Assembly (NCBI GenBank): GCA_907165275.2
Contig: OU015675.1
Span: 265,501 to 329,500, forward strand
DNA length: 64,000 nt
DNA from: Zygaena filipendulae
Lineage: Eukaryota; Arthropoda; Insecta; Lepidoptera; Zygaenidae
Reading direction: 5' to 3'
The notes beneath the pieces were generated by a model. It was given only the letters and a program-made list of their open reading frames with translations. It had not been told where the DNA came from and did not search any database. The translations under genes were made by a program, and so were the position numbers. This document shows positions 23,101-37,100 of this stretch, one piece after another (position 1 is the stretch's first letter; each line of letters begins with the position of its first letter).

Positions 23101-23581
23101 ACACTCGTCGGTTGACTATTATAATAAAACCGATGTTTGTTTCGTCATATATTTCGAGGGTCAATATGTACCTTAATTCGGCGCTTTCCTTCCTCTATGT
23201 GTGAACCACGGCTCATAGGACAGAGTTACTGGCACATAAGAAAGCCTTTTTATTATTTGTCAAGATTGGTTTAAATTTGTTTGGAACGCGTGTGAAAAAT
23301 TATTGATTTTGTCTGAATTGATTCTGTTCTCTTGATTGAAGAACCTCGCCCTCCGGATAAGGAGCGATTTTTATTTTAATATATTATTTTTCTTCATTAA
23401 CTTTCTTAATATTTAAACAATACAGCAGCTGCTCCGCGTGTGTTTTTTTTGTGGACATTTACCGTGCCGTGGTTCCTGAAGGACCTCTCGCAGTGTCCGT
23501 GGGAGGAAGCCAGGAAGGAGTATTACCCCGGGATTGCGAGGTAACAAGCTTCGTTAATTATTTTATTTAACCGACGAGTGT
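23101..23581. mobile_element. 481-bp element with 13-bp perfect TIRs
   Basis: acactcgtcggtt at 23101-23113 and its exact complement at 23569-23581, with a possible TAAA target duplication. Inside, 23425-23543 on the plus strand is open and protein-like (WTFTVPWFLKDLSQCPWEEA then RKEYYPGIAR), followed by a splice-donor-like GTAACA. I do not recognise the superfamily or the peptide. Confidence 0.6.
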
Positions 23582-23885
23582 AAAAGAGACATCCAGGCCA
23601 TCCGCATACAGTCCACTATTATTTATCGAAGAGTTGCTGGCGTTGCCAACGACTCCGTTATTTTTCACTCTCCATTTGGTCCATTTTTGGTCCAATGTTC
23701 TAATTTATTTATTTATAAAGATTACCCTTATGAACAAAGTTTTTTTTTAATATTATCCACCCATATATAGACTTCAGAAAATGCCTTATTTTCGAGCAAG
23801 TTTGTAAAAAAAATTCCTGTCATGTGGAATTGTGGTATTTATAGCAGGTACCTATTAGTATAAATAAGTACCTACTGTTCGATCG

Positions 23886-24050
23886 CTCCACGATTTCACA
23901 TGCCTTACTTTCGGAGTTCTGCTGGAAATCTCCGGATAAAAAGTATTTATTATAGGAAAAGTAGTATTTCCTATAAGTGAAAGAAGTTTTTAAATCAGTT
24001 GAGTAGTTTTTGAGTTTATAAATTACAAACAAACAAACATTCAAAAAATC
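23886..24050 (-). mobile_element. Diverged Helitron-like copy
   Basis: ctttcggagttctgctggaa to acaaacaaacaaacattc; both ends eroded. Confidence 0.45.
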
Positions 24051-24979
24051 AAATCTTTTCACTTTATTTCTACTACACTATAATATTACTCATATGTATA
24101 CAGCACAGCAGGTATTTTCAGAACCTGAAATGAAACACGCAACTCGAACAATGTCTATTTTATTGTATGTATGCGTTAAAATTAATACTTAGACGCTAAC
24201 ACATGGGCACTACCGTACCGTACCGTATTCAGGTACCTACCAGTAATTCATAGAAGGAGCGACTTTATATTACAATCAATACAATCCTCAATCGATTTTC
24301 ACATATAATTTATTCTATCATAGATAATAATCATTAATCACTCAGTCCTTTAGGTACCTTATATGCAAAAGGAAAGTATGGTTTAATATTATTTTTCGCT
24401 ATTTTTATCCTTAAGAAATTAGGACATGACGTGTTATATAAACAAAATACAAATCTACAATCTTTTATCGAAATTAATACTACCTATTGAAAATAATTTA
24501 GGCAAACTTAAAGATTAAAGATAATATTGTAAAATTAAAACTGAAAACACTGAAAATTCCAAACGGACGGATAAGAATATTTATTGTTTTAAATTATAAA
24601 ACTAATATTTCGTTACCAAGAATCAATATTTATTATAAAAATAAACCGATAACTAATTTAAAAAAATTAACCAAAACGAAAATAGGAACTATCAACCACT
24701 TTCAACTAATTTCACGTAATTACAAAACAATAATATCTAGTGGCCGCGTTGATTCCAAAAGAAAAAAGAAACCTAATTAAAATTGTTTTTTTTTTAATAC
24801 ATAATGTTATATATTATTATAAGTTAGTTAATATTTTTTACCTAACTATAGGTACTTTTAGACACACATCATATACAGTACACATGCTGTTGATGGAACA
24901 ATCCATATTAGGCTCAAAGCAGACGAGTGACGTCATCGGACGTCGATATTAACAAATTAACTAAAATTTTATGATTCAT

Positions 24980-25154
24980 AAAAAATATTAGACACATATT
25001 TTTTCTTTTTTAATAAGTAAGCAAAAAATAACGGAGATACGTTGAGCCGAAATGTCGCTTGACGTCACAAGCAGGTGCAGTTTTTACCTGCATATGACGT
25101 CACGAGCCCCCACTCCCAAACTTTAATGCGCTTTATCCAAGTATATTTTAGATC
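24980..25154 (+). mobile_element. CRE-MITE copy 2, both ends truncated
   Basis: aaatattagacacatatttt to aactttaatgcgctttatcc; both TGACGTCA sites retained. Confidence 0.65.
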
Positions 25155-26204
25155 GTAAGCATAACGTTAGATCGTAAAACCGGAGGACCAATTCTGTTAA
25201 CGTAATCCACGATCTCACCGTCGTCTGTTCTGGCCCTAAAGACACCAGGTTCTAAGGGAAGGAGACTTTCAAAAACTTTCTGACATTCTGAGACTGTATT
25301 TCCAAATTAGGTTTGTCGAGGCTTGGTACACCGTACTAAATGTCATATACATAGTTTGTATATTTCAATATTGTGTAACGGTTGTAGGTATTTACGTATT
25401 CTATTCGTATACACAAAGAATGTAGATCTGTGACGGAACTTTTACACATTTGTCTCTGTAACAATATCATGGACCAATAACAATATGACAATATTTAGAA
25501 TTTTTGTCAGCTTTTAAATTTTAATTTATTATACTTACACTTGGTAAGGCGGCAGACTCGTAAATACAATTAATTAAACAGTCCGTCTTTTCGTTATTAA
25601 TTTAATTTTAAAAGAAAAATAAACAATGTGCGATTTAAGATTTTTAATATTTTTTTTTATAAAGATGTTGTTTTAGTTTCCATTTCTAAAAGACTATACT
25701 CATAGTTCTGTAGACATGTACTTATTTCTGTGAACGTACGATCCGAATCAAACTAGATTCTGGAATGTTCAGAGTAACTACTTAACTATTCCCTTAAAAT
25801 TATTTATATAAGTACCACAATTGCAAATACACCGATATTCAAATAACTAGATACTAATTTAATACTTTATAGTAGTCGCTTATCGTATAAATTACCACTA
25901 AATAAATAGCTTACCCATTATCATTTATTTATTTATGTATTATATTAATAATATTGTATATTATATATCTATAACTATATTTATTATTGTACGAACGCGT
26001 ATACATGTATTTTCTGGAATACAGCTCACATTTCTTACGTCTATTTATTTTAGTGTCCCGAAATAACTGTCATTGATGTATAATAACTAATTCAAACATT
26101 AAAGTCAATTTTTGAAAATAATGACGATATATGAAAGTTTTCTTCGATTGAATTAACAATCTAACACCATTTTCATCAATGTATTTTGCCCTATGTGGTT
26201 CTAC

Positions 26205-26800
26205 GCCGTAGCTTAATAGAACATTATTATTCTACGCCGTAGTACATACGATTACCATAACTTTATGGCGTAGCTAATAAAATAGCGGGGGCTCTACGTC
26301 GTAGCTCGATGGCTACTGAGTTTCTACGTCGCGTAGCGTTTGCTTCCATTGAAATATCAACTGGATTTTTGGTCTAACTAAAAAGTTCATAGTTGTTGCC
26401 CCGTTTAATACAGAATTCTATATTATAAGTTCAGTGGTTCAAAGTTTTTTATGATGTAACTAAGAAAAACTTTTTGGTGTAGCTAAGAAATATATAGTTT
26501 CTTTTTGATGTTATGACGATATCCATAGCAACTTTATTTGAGAAGTTTTCATTCCACTTTCGATATTACTAAGAAGTTTGTGACGTTATCTCCACAGTTG
26601 TACATGTAACTAAGAAGTCCGTAGCAACTTTCTGGTGTAGATAAGAAGTCTATAGTTTATTTTTGAGGTTACAAAGAAATCCATAGCATTTTTAGTCGAG
26701 ATGACGTTTCCATTTCACTTTGTGTATAACTAATAAGTCTGCAAGGTTGTCTCCACAGTAGATGTAACAGAGAAGTCCGTAGCGGCTCGTCGTAGCCGCG
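26205..26800 (-). repeat. otp: Degenerate tandem array next to the otp stop codon
   Basis: At least ten spaced variants of gtaactaagaagtccgtagc (for example near 26268, 26376, 26455, 26478, 26555, 26605, 26635, 26670, 26725 and 26762), with a higher-order period of about 160 bp between 26490 and 26790. It probably lies in the otp 3' UTR. The left part is richer in ctacgccgtagc palindromes, which also occur at 63340-63385. Confidence 0.7.
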
Positions 26801-26873
26801 TAGCGGGGCGGCCTACGGCGCACGTGACGCGTGACTAAGTGTTCCACCGCTGCTCCACGGCGTAGGGCGCGGG

Positions 26874-27070
26874 TCAGTAGACGGGGCTGTGCGCGTGCGC
26901 GTCGTAGTTGAGCTGCAGGTAGGGCGGGATGGCGGCCGACAGCTCGGACGCGCGCCGCCGCAGCGCCGCGAGGGACGCGCTGGCGCTGGCGCTGCCGCCG
27001 CCCCCGCCGCCGCCGCCCCCGCCCCCGCCCCGCCACGACTCCTCATCACCGTTCTCGCCGCTACCGCCAC
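26874..27070 (-). CDS. otp: otp exon 8, poly-Gly and OAR-like tail, stop
   Basis: Encodes [12 protein letters not shown], an Arg and an 11-Gly run, [18 protein letters not shown] (OAR-like) and a tail ending HAHSPVY. Stop TGA at 26874-26876. A candidate AATAAA on the minus strand lies about 215 bp downstream (TTTATT near 26655). Confidence 0.9.
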
Positions 27071-30000
27071 CTGTATGATCGTTAAGCTATGTTAGCTGAT
27101 GGAGTAATTAAATAAGCTATTATAGGCTACTTGGTTTTAAACTCATGAATTTCAAGTTTCACTCGGGAACTCTTTGTGATACCAGAATGAGAAGGATTCT
27201 TAATGTCTGACTCGAGACAAAAAATATTCGGTTTTCCCTATGAAAACAAAATACAGTTCTTGTAAAAGAAAATTTATTATTTTACAGTAGAAACGGTTTT
27301 GTTCCTCACCTGACGCGGTCGGTGACCCGTTGTTATTGGCGCAGTGTCCCATGTGGGGCGGCGTGGGGGACCCCTCCAGAGGCCCCCCAGATTGGGGGCC
27401 CAAGTTATTGCAGTAAGACATCATTGTGTCACCTGTAACAAATCATGACATTCTTAAAAAGCCAAAAGACGTCAATCTCCTAGGCAAAGACTTTCTTCAA
27501 GCATCTCCACTACAGTTCTACGCAATCATTCAAGTTTACGTACAATCTTCACCAAGTTTTCAGTTTTCTTAACATGGATCCCAGCCCTGCATGGCTAAGG
27601 ATCTTTTCATACAATCCTCCATCACATATGTGAAGAAATACTTTGTTTAAAGGCTCGATCGTAGGTCATAGGAGGTTTCAGCGTCTACTAGGTGTGCTTT
27701 CATTTGTAATAACGTAATTATGATCCGAGGTTATCCTCACTTACCAAGTGAATTAAGTGGATAATGTCCCTGATAGGACTGTGCTGAGGATACGGAGCTG
27801 ATAGGCAGCGAAGGATTCAGGTCTGCAGCTAACTGCGGGAGACCACCGCTACCAAAGCCCCCCATCGACACGCCTCCTTGCGAAAGCTGACCTAGACCTG
27901 TGGAAAACAGTATTATTATTTAGAAGAAGTATTTTTACTTCAAGAAGACAAAACTTAGTCAACTCAACGGAGCCATCGTCATCATCATATCAACCAATAT
28001 ATGCCCAATGTTGGACAAAGGTGTCTCACCCGATGGTTACTGCAATCTTCAACAAATGGTCTACCTTGACCAAACCAGTACCTACCCAAACCATTTCTGC
28101 TGTATGGTCCCTACTTAAAAAGCTTTTTTACTCCTTCTGACTTCAGCTATATGAGCAAGCCTTTGACTCTTGAGCTCTACGATTGGTTCTCCAGATTTAC
28201 CTTTCCATTCCAATTCACTTCTTAATTGAATAAACTATACTTTGCATTACCTAGTAGAAAATTGGCGCATCCACAACATATTCTTATGGTTATAGTACCC
28301 TACTCAATCAAGTTTACCGTATTGCTTATATATAATCTTCCACATTTCTTCAAATATATAGGTACTTAATGGAAATTATTCATTTATTTATGGAATAGCA
28401 GTAAGCCATTCTAATTTATGGAAAATACATATTAAAATTTTGTATTGGAATATTCATGAATTGCCTCTCTACTTGAAGAAGAAGAAGAAGAAGAAGAAAA
28501 TACATTTATTTCAGCACATTTTGTTTTTTACTTATATACTTATGTTTCTTTAGTTGTTGAGATTTGGAAACTTTAAGTGGAAACTGGCAACATAGTACTG
28601 ATAACGTAGACGGCTGAAGGGGTATTATTAGTACCAGGTTAGCATATCTCACCAGCGGGCATAGACCACGGTCTGTCAGCGAACACGCCCGGTCCACACA
28701 CGTCCCCGCCGAACGGTGGCAGCCCGTGCGAGGGCAACAGCGAGCCTGGCGACCGGAATACGTTTGTGGACTTCTTTCGCTTCTTCCACTTGGCGCGGCG
28801 GTTCTGGAACCACACCTGGAAATAAAAAAAATTCATTAGAAAGGCACTTTAATGCATTTGTAAGTTTACCTTTTTAGATTTCCGTACCCAAAAGGGTAAG
28901 ACGGGACCCTATTACTAAGACTCCGCTGTCCGCCCATCCGTCTGTCTGTCTGACCGTGTGTCACAGGCTGTATCTCATGAACCGTGATAGACAGTTGAAT
29001 TATTCACAGATGATGTATTTCTGTTGCGGCTATAACAACAAATACTAAAAAACACCCAGTTCCCATACACGGAACACTTCGTGCGCGGGTCCGACTCGCA
29101 CTTGGCCGGTTTTTATTAGGATTCCGTAGCCAATGGTAAAAACGGAGCTCTTATCCTGTCTGTTGGTTCATCTTTCCGTGTACTTTGGTAATTTATACTT
29201 GTTGTAGCTATATCATATTTTAGTTAAACCGTTTACAAACTTTTTTGTATGGGGTCGCACACCATACACCAAGTAAAAGATGGAAAAATAACAGTGCATA
29301 TGAATGTGCAAGTCTTCGTTAGACACTTAGGTCCTGAATTAATATGACCTTAGTAGTTTAAGTCCTTTTAAAGTAGAAAAAAGCTTGTGTCATTTCAACA
29401 ACCCGGTGGTAGAATTTTACAAGTGATAGAATAACAAAAAAACACGTTCAGTTTTGTACGACCTGGTGACATAACGACTCCATTAATGTATTAACGACTG
29501 TAGGTTGTCAACTTGACTACGGGGGCTTATTTCGGCCAGAATTGATATGGGTATCCGTCTCTAAAGCTAAAACTGCCCGCCGTCGCTGTTAAATCTCGAA
29601 GATTATCCGTCGAAATCGCGAGTCATTTTTCACGGCTCCCCACTGAGTGTGAGTTATTGATTGCGATGGTAAGGGTTGATGAAGATCCATCGATCTTCGC
29701 GAATATTGATATTTATTATTGATCAAAAAGATTGACTGAATAAACCCGATAATTTAATGGGCATGTTGACTAATTTTTTTTTAGCTCGTCTTGTAGATTA
29801 ATAAAAAATATTGGACACGTATTTTTTCTCTTTTTACGTAATCGAAAAAATAACGGCGTTACATTTAGTTGAAATTTCGCGTGACGTCACTATTCGGACA
29901 GTTTGTATGGCGGTTTTAGCGGTTAGTGACGTCACGACCCCCTCACCCTAAACTTTAATGCGCTTTATCTCTGTATATTTTAATTTATTTTAAAAAGCAA

Positions 30001-33000
30001 AAAATACGTGTCTTTTGTTATTTATTTTCTAACTGACGGACTAATTAGAATTTTGATTTTCAAAAGTAGTCCACATCCCCATTCTTATAACTATCATCTA
30101 AAAGCAATATCGTCAATATAATGAAAAGCCATAAATAAATAAACGTGGGTAATTTCTCAAGAGCGAAAAAGTGCTTGGTTTACCTAATGGTACAGAAAAT
30201 GTATTGGATTCCTAAGACTTGCGATTTGTTCAACTATTAGATATACCTATAAGCTTTTAGGAGCTATAAAAACGTGAATAGCTCCTAAAACCTATAGGTT
30301 TCATCAAGACAAAAGTGATCAAACAAGGCAATTCTAAACCACGCGAGTAATTTATAGGCCAATGCTAGCTCTTCACTATGACAATACCTACAGTAGTTAT
30401 AAAAGAAATACCAACAACAAAAATGGCAACAAAAACGCACTGGATAAAAGAAGAATCAACCGAACAGACATTAAAAATTCATTGACAATTTATTGCGATT
30501 TCTAGAAAGAGACGGCGGCACGTGCGAGCGAGAGGCGCGTACTCATTTGGCAAACGTCAGCGGCAAGCGTCCGTTATTAATGGCGAATCAGTGTGCTGTT
30601 TGTACAGTCAGTATACTGAAAAGATGTAAACATGTTTGTCAGACGTTGAACTTTATTACTATAGCAATAAGATCCAACGACTGTCAAAAGTGATTACATA
30701 TTTCTGATTGTGAGTGTACCGGGCGCTCCGTTTTTATTTCACGGAATAACAATTCAGCCAGTGTATTGTAATACAGGAACAAAACACATTTACTGACGGA
30801 AAACCTGCAGATGAAACTGTTTTCAGTGTTGTGTGAAAAGATACATAGCAATATGTATTTAAGGGTCTATATACAACGTCAGACAAGTTATATTTGAAAA
30901 AATATCTTTGAAGAAGTGCCTTATGTCCTTCTCTGTACCGCTGATAACGAGTATGCAAAACATTATGACGATCGGCTGAACAGTTAAGGCGTGAAAGCGT
31001 AACAAACAAACAAAATATGTAAACTCACATTCGGATTGCCATAAAATAATGCTAAAACTTCCCGAAATAAAGAATGACTTGATGAAAATCGTGGTTTAGT
31101 AGTGACACTGCGCTCTTATACCGACATTAGCATTGACCACGTAAACTATAAATCCGGGCGGATTCCCAGGGGACCGTCGGTCCGGGAATCCCGCGCGATC
31201 CCGCCGCGCCCCGGAATCAATAACTCTTCGCACCCGATGACGTGCGATTTGCGGGTGATCCGGGATAATGCCGGACCATTTGTCACATTGTTGTCTATAG
31301 CGGGGTAGCTTTGTTCTATTAATACTGTACTAGCTGCTGCCCGCGGTTTCACTCGCGTTCATTACCTAGTTCTTTTATTGCAATAAAAGAATTTATTATT
31401 ATTATTATTAAAACAACAAAACAAAAAGCATAAATAAATAAAAAAGTGCCCTATGTTCTTCTCTGTACCCCTGAAAACGTGTATGCTAAATTTAATGAAG
31501 ATCGGTAGAGCATATAGATGGGCAATCAACTTGGTTTTAACAGGTGCTTGGCTTTTATCAGCCTTAGTTCGTTCTTACTAGTAGGTAGGTAGGTAGTAGT
31601 TAATTAGCCTAAGCATCGGATTTAAAACGGGCTCAAAAGCGGCTGATTGCCAAACAAATAAATACATTCGCATTAAATATTAGTGTAGAATAGGTAGATA
31701 TAGGTATGAAAACCAACGAATTTTCACAAATATTCAACTTTCACAACAACCCATGGCGGCGGCTGCGTCGTGAGTCCGGAGTTAGCGCGAGCCGGGCGCT
31801 TATTTGCGCGTCGTGCGCCGCGCCCGTGAGCGGCCGGGCGCGGCGTGCGCGGGCCACCCGCCATGGGCGGCAGCGGGAGTGCGAGCGGGAGCGGAAGCGG
31901 AAGCGGATGGTTTGTGAGAATTTCAATTATTAAGCGGCTTAAAAAAGGATGTATTCTACTCTGGTCTAAACAGAGGAACTAAGGATAAGATCAAAGTGAA
32001 CAAACACTCGTTTGTACCAACCGTATATTATGTACCTTTGTGTAACTTTTTTTGGACACAACATCGTGTACATGACCTATTTTCACAAACCTTTTAAAAT
32101 TAGAATTGCCTTCGTTTATATAGTTGCCCAAAAATACATATGTACATTGTTAGTTTTTTAAACTATATAGAACAACTCCAAAAATATATTAAACTAGGTT
32201 ATTATTGTAATCAATTTAATGACCTACAAGTCTGTAAAATAAGATTGGAAACGGCGTATATAACAACGACTGGCCACCTACTCTTAAATGTTTTTCGTAA
32301 ATAGAAATCCTTATCCTTACTAATATTATAAATGCAAATGTGAGTTTGTTTGTTTGTTTGTTACGCTTTCACGCCTTAACGGCCCAACCGATCATGATGA
32401 AATTTTGCACGAACGTTGTCAGGAGTACAGAAAAGGACATAGGGTATTTTTTACCCCGGAATTCCCGCGGGGATTCCGACATTACCATGGGTGATACCGC
32501 GAGGATCAGCTAGTATAATATACAACGTCAAAAAGCTACATCATAAAGTGGTAGTGATCTACGACAAGAAATTCCCCGCTCCCGCTACCGGTCATGACGT
32601 ACACCACCCACCCGCCTCACGACTGCGAGTGTTAATGGATCGCTCAAATATTAGCCTACCAGCGGTGATGTTAACAGTGGCTACCTTATGTCGAGTGAGC
32701 GGTGCGAGCGGCGACTCGGCGGCGCCCGGCGGTCGCTATATGCTACATCTTATGACTCCACTACATTATCGCCGAGTACAGACGATTATCCGTGAGCACG
32801 ATAGTGTGTAGGGCATATACCTGCTCGGCTGTGCTCGCCGATGTGTCTATGATCGCTTGCGACCCGTGAATTGTCGGTTTTTGGGCACGCATCAAAGGGA
32901 AACGGCTGTGGTTGCGTTGAGGTGACCACACTATCGCCGATCACACGATCAACGATCATCGGCGATAATGTAGTGCAGGCATTATCTAAGCGACCGAAAA

Positions 33001-34081
33001 ACAAATTAGATTTTATTGCCTGCTGGAACTGTTTTGATTATTACACAATCATAGAGGTGAATGGCTCTTTCTCGTGGTTTCAGTGGCATGCCAAATTTCA
33101 TACAAATCCGTCAGCTGTTTGAGAAAATCCGTCCACAATGAATTACCGTATAAATAATTTAACTTTTGTTTCTATCATTTTTCGGTTGCAATCAAAAATA
33201 TAGCGGGTTTTACGATTACAATATACACGTTCTGACAGCAACAATATCTAACAATCAAGCAAAATAAACAAACTTCAAAAATTGAAGCTGTCTAAACATG
33301 ATTAATTATTTAAAAAAACGCTATTATTCTGATTGAAACTGAAATACGATTGCAACATAAGTACTATTGTGTATTTTTGGATAAATAAATAACAAATAAA
33401 TAAACAAAACTTACATAATTACCCTGCGGAACTTGGCTCAGCACACTGATAGGTACTCCTATATACCATTATACGAATATGCACTAAGCTCGCTCAATAC
33501 ATAAACGCGCATGCGCAAAACAATCGTTTGAAATATTGTATTTGGTGATGAATAGTTTTCATTAGTTTTTTGTGGTATCAAGTTTAAATGCTGCAGAATC
33601 ATCATCAAGAATTAATATTTTATCTGCCCCATTACTCAAAGGTATATTGCTGCTTCACTTGTAACTAAAAAACGATGTAATAAAATTTTAAAAATAATTT
33701 TGACCTACTTCCAATTGTCGTATCAGAATAAAACTTAGCATAATATGTAGTTCAGATGACGATGCAATATTATTATAACACGGAGCTGATCTGATTATGG
33801 AGCCTGAAGATTGTCATGAAAACTCTTTAATTAAACGACGCAACCCCATCGGTTTGAGGCTCGTTTGGTTGGTCTTGATAAAGACTCTGGTCCTAGATGA
33901 TTACTGTCAAACACAAATTTAAATATCATTTATTGAAACAAATGAAAAAAAAATTGAATAAAACAGGATACAGGAAAAGGCGACCTTGATGATAGAGCAA
34001 CCTCAAGAACAGAGAGCTGTAGGCTTTTTCAGGTTAAACTGACCTCTAAAGTTATTTAGCAGTTCTTCAGTAAAATGGTCG

Positions 34082-34113
<32 letters not shown>

Positions 34114-37100
34114 GGGCGGCGGGCGTGGTCGCACAGCGAGTGCAGCTGCCACGCCTCCCAACGATGCGTATCTAACTACTCACTCCTATATGAGTAAACC
34201 GAAAGACGGCTGGTAGAGTTCAAAGTGGAAAAACGGCTTAAAGATCTCTACATATTGTAAAAGTAAAAACTTCGAAAGATGCACTAGAAATTGTAGAAAA
34301 AATCTTTTATGTCGACAATGTACCTATTATATAGGTAGGTTTTATTATAATTTTTTTATATTTTTTCTATGCATACAGTTTATGCATTCGCAAAAAAAAA
34401 TTTGATACTAAAACACGTATAACAAAGCATTTGCAGTGATAACATATTATGTGACCTTACTTTAAACAAACAAATGTAATAAAATATTTACATAGGATTT
34501 CAAATTTACTTGTAGGATTGGTGTTTGAAAGTAACAGTAGATATTTTAAGAAAGGTCATTTTCGATCCAAAGGGTCTTGCTCAATAATATAATTTAGAAG
34601 TTTGTATTCTAATACACAATTTGGATTTCAGCGCAGACTAAAAAAAAAACTTCTTATCTTACTTATTTTAGTATTTTTTTCAAATTTCCAAATTGTTTTG
34701 TGAAGTTAGCCTTTACCGAGCAAGATGGGAAAAATACGTATAGCGCAAAAGATTCTCTCCCTTCCAAAAGCTTTCACATAAATAAAAAATTAAACGAAAA
34801 AGTATAACTAGCGAGAAAGCTCATAACAATCGTACTTATACTTTCATGAATACGATGTCTTTGTGAGTATGATATCTGTGTTTAATCTTTCAAAGTATCT
34901 TTAGAAATAATTTCGTTTAAGCCCGCCGTCTACCTAAGCCGCAGCTTCAAACTTCGCGTTCAAATTGAAACGGCTCAAGTGAACTTTGGTTTCATTTCGA
35001 ACTTATTGTATTTAATCCTTTGTTAGGCAATAACTTAACGTTTTAAATATGGTTTGAGGAAAATAAGTGGTCGACGGAGCGAAAGTATCTGCACTGACTG
35101 CTCCCCGCAGTTTGAACCAAATGAATTTTGGAATTTTCTAGAGTAGTGTAGTTAATTTTGTCATTCATTTTCGGACACTAAGTTGCAACAGTTTTTTTTT
35201 AAGTAAAATGAAAAACTGACGCTATTAAGAGACAAATATATTCATAAATAGAAGAGAACTAAGCCTGCGAGACAATGGGCTAGAATACATACAGGATTGA
35301 AAGGATTGAAAGATAAGGGCAGCTACCTTAAAGGTTGAAGCTACGCGATCCCTTATTTTTTGAGTTATTGCTATCGGCGTTGACAGATTTAAAAAAAAAT
35401 GAGAGGTTAGTGAGAAATCGGCGATTTTCCAAAAAAAAAATACCTTAATGAAAGATCAAAAGGCGACAAAGATAATATTTTTGAAGACGGCTGAACCAAA
35501 AATTGAAAAAAAAATAGACTCAATTTACTTGATGATTTATTAACTCAATCACGCACACAACCTTTGAATATGTTTACAAACAAAAAAACGAAATTTATGT
35601 ATTTAATATTGCAGTTTGTGATTACAGGTATAATTTATGTGTCTTATTAATTATACTAGCTGTTCCTCGCGGTCTTAGCCGTGTTGATTTCGGAATTCCC
35701 GCGGGAAGAGTACCCTATGCGTTATTGTGATGTATAAGCTATATTATTGTAAAGTTTCATTGAAATCCATTCAGTAGTTTTTGCATGAAAGAGTAATATA
35801 CATCCATCCATACATACAAATACAAACTCTCGCGTTTATAATATCAGTATCCTTCCATAGATTTAGGGTGTGATACGTCCTATTATTAAACCATGACTCT
35901 ATAAAAATCAGAGCAGATGCATCGAAAGTACCAGGGCGTCAGACCCGTGGCGTCGGTAGAGTTCCCAAGAGAGAGTTAATTCTCTTTACGTGTTGCTGTC
36001 CGACGGCGGCGCCCGCCCCGCGCCCCGCGCCTCATCGCCCCGCGCTCCCGTGCCGAGGGTAGACTGACAAAACTCACAAATGTAGCGCAAAACGAAAAAC
36101 AATGTTCGCCTAATGGCCTCGCGCTTTATCTAGCGGTTTTTTTTATAGCGGTTCTATTTGTGAGTCACTGTTTTCGTTTTCACATTAGAAATGAACAGTT
36201 TATGGAATTACAGTCTTAGATTAAAACAAGTTACAGACAAACTGACTTACTAAGGTTGTTCTTAGTTGACACGAAAGAACCAAAAAGCATATATCCGCTT
36301 CTGTTTAAAGGTTGGGGTTTTTCAGAGTCAAATTATTACGTGATTTTTACGCAAGTTACCTACTCATTAAATTGATTCATTTTTTATAACAGATAGGTAG
36401 TTAAAATGTTTAAAAGTTAAATTCCAAACGCATGTTTATCAACCATGTAAAAATATATACATAAAAATGATTTTTTTTTATTTTATTTATTTATTTAAAA
36501 ATACTTACAGCTTAATTGTTTGTTTATCTCGCTAAAACTCGAGAATAGCACGACCGATGTCAATAATTCTTATTTTATTGGGTTCATAATTATTAGAAGG
36601 TTATTGTATTAAAGAAAATTGGGAGTTCCTGCGGGAATTTCGAAACTCACACGGGTGAAACCGCGGGGCATAGCTAGTAATATTATAAATGTTAATTTGA
36701 TTGTGTATGTAATGCTTTAACTACTCAACCGATTATAATAAAATCTTGCATTCACATTGTCAAGGGTCTAGAAAAGAACATAGGGTACTTTTTATCCCGG
36801 AATTTTCGCAGGAACTCCGAAATTATCGCGGTTGAAATTTAATAAAAAATACATTATTTTCGAAGGCATACCAAAGCTTTGTAAAACTATTTGACTTTAT
36901 AACGAAACGCAACCGAAGATAACTGGGCCGCATTAGGGTGACCACACCGTCTAATTACCAGTCGCCTTCCCTGCTCCCCTGGTAATCCTTCCCACACATC
37001 CAAACACCCGCCATATCATCACGCCGCGCCGGAGGGGGACCGGCAGCTGTTATATTATTAACAAGGATTACGACGCTCAATTACTCCGGTTGTTTTGGAT

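Larger units (their letters stand above)
22513..26204. other. Intergenic space between otp and the WD-repeat gene
   Basis: Holds the probable promoter of the WD-repeat gene just right of 22512 (not defined), the TIR element at 23101, a Helitron-like relic at 23886 and a CRE-MITE at 24980. The rest is AT-rich with no coding sense. Confidence 0.6.

Noticed and set aside
23101..23581. A solo LTR
   Set aside because: Ends are inverted repeats longer than the TG/CA dinucleotides of an LTR and no primer-binding site follows, though I cannot fully exclude it.
26813..27095. ORFs on both strands over otp exon 8
   Set aside because: Frame shadows of the GGC-rich final exon; the phase-consistent frame ends HSPVY-stop.
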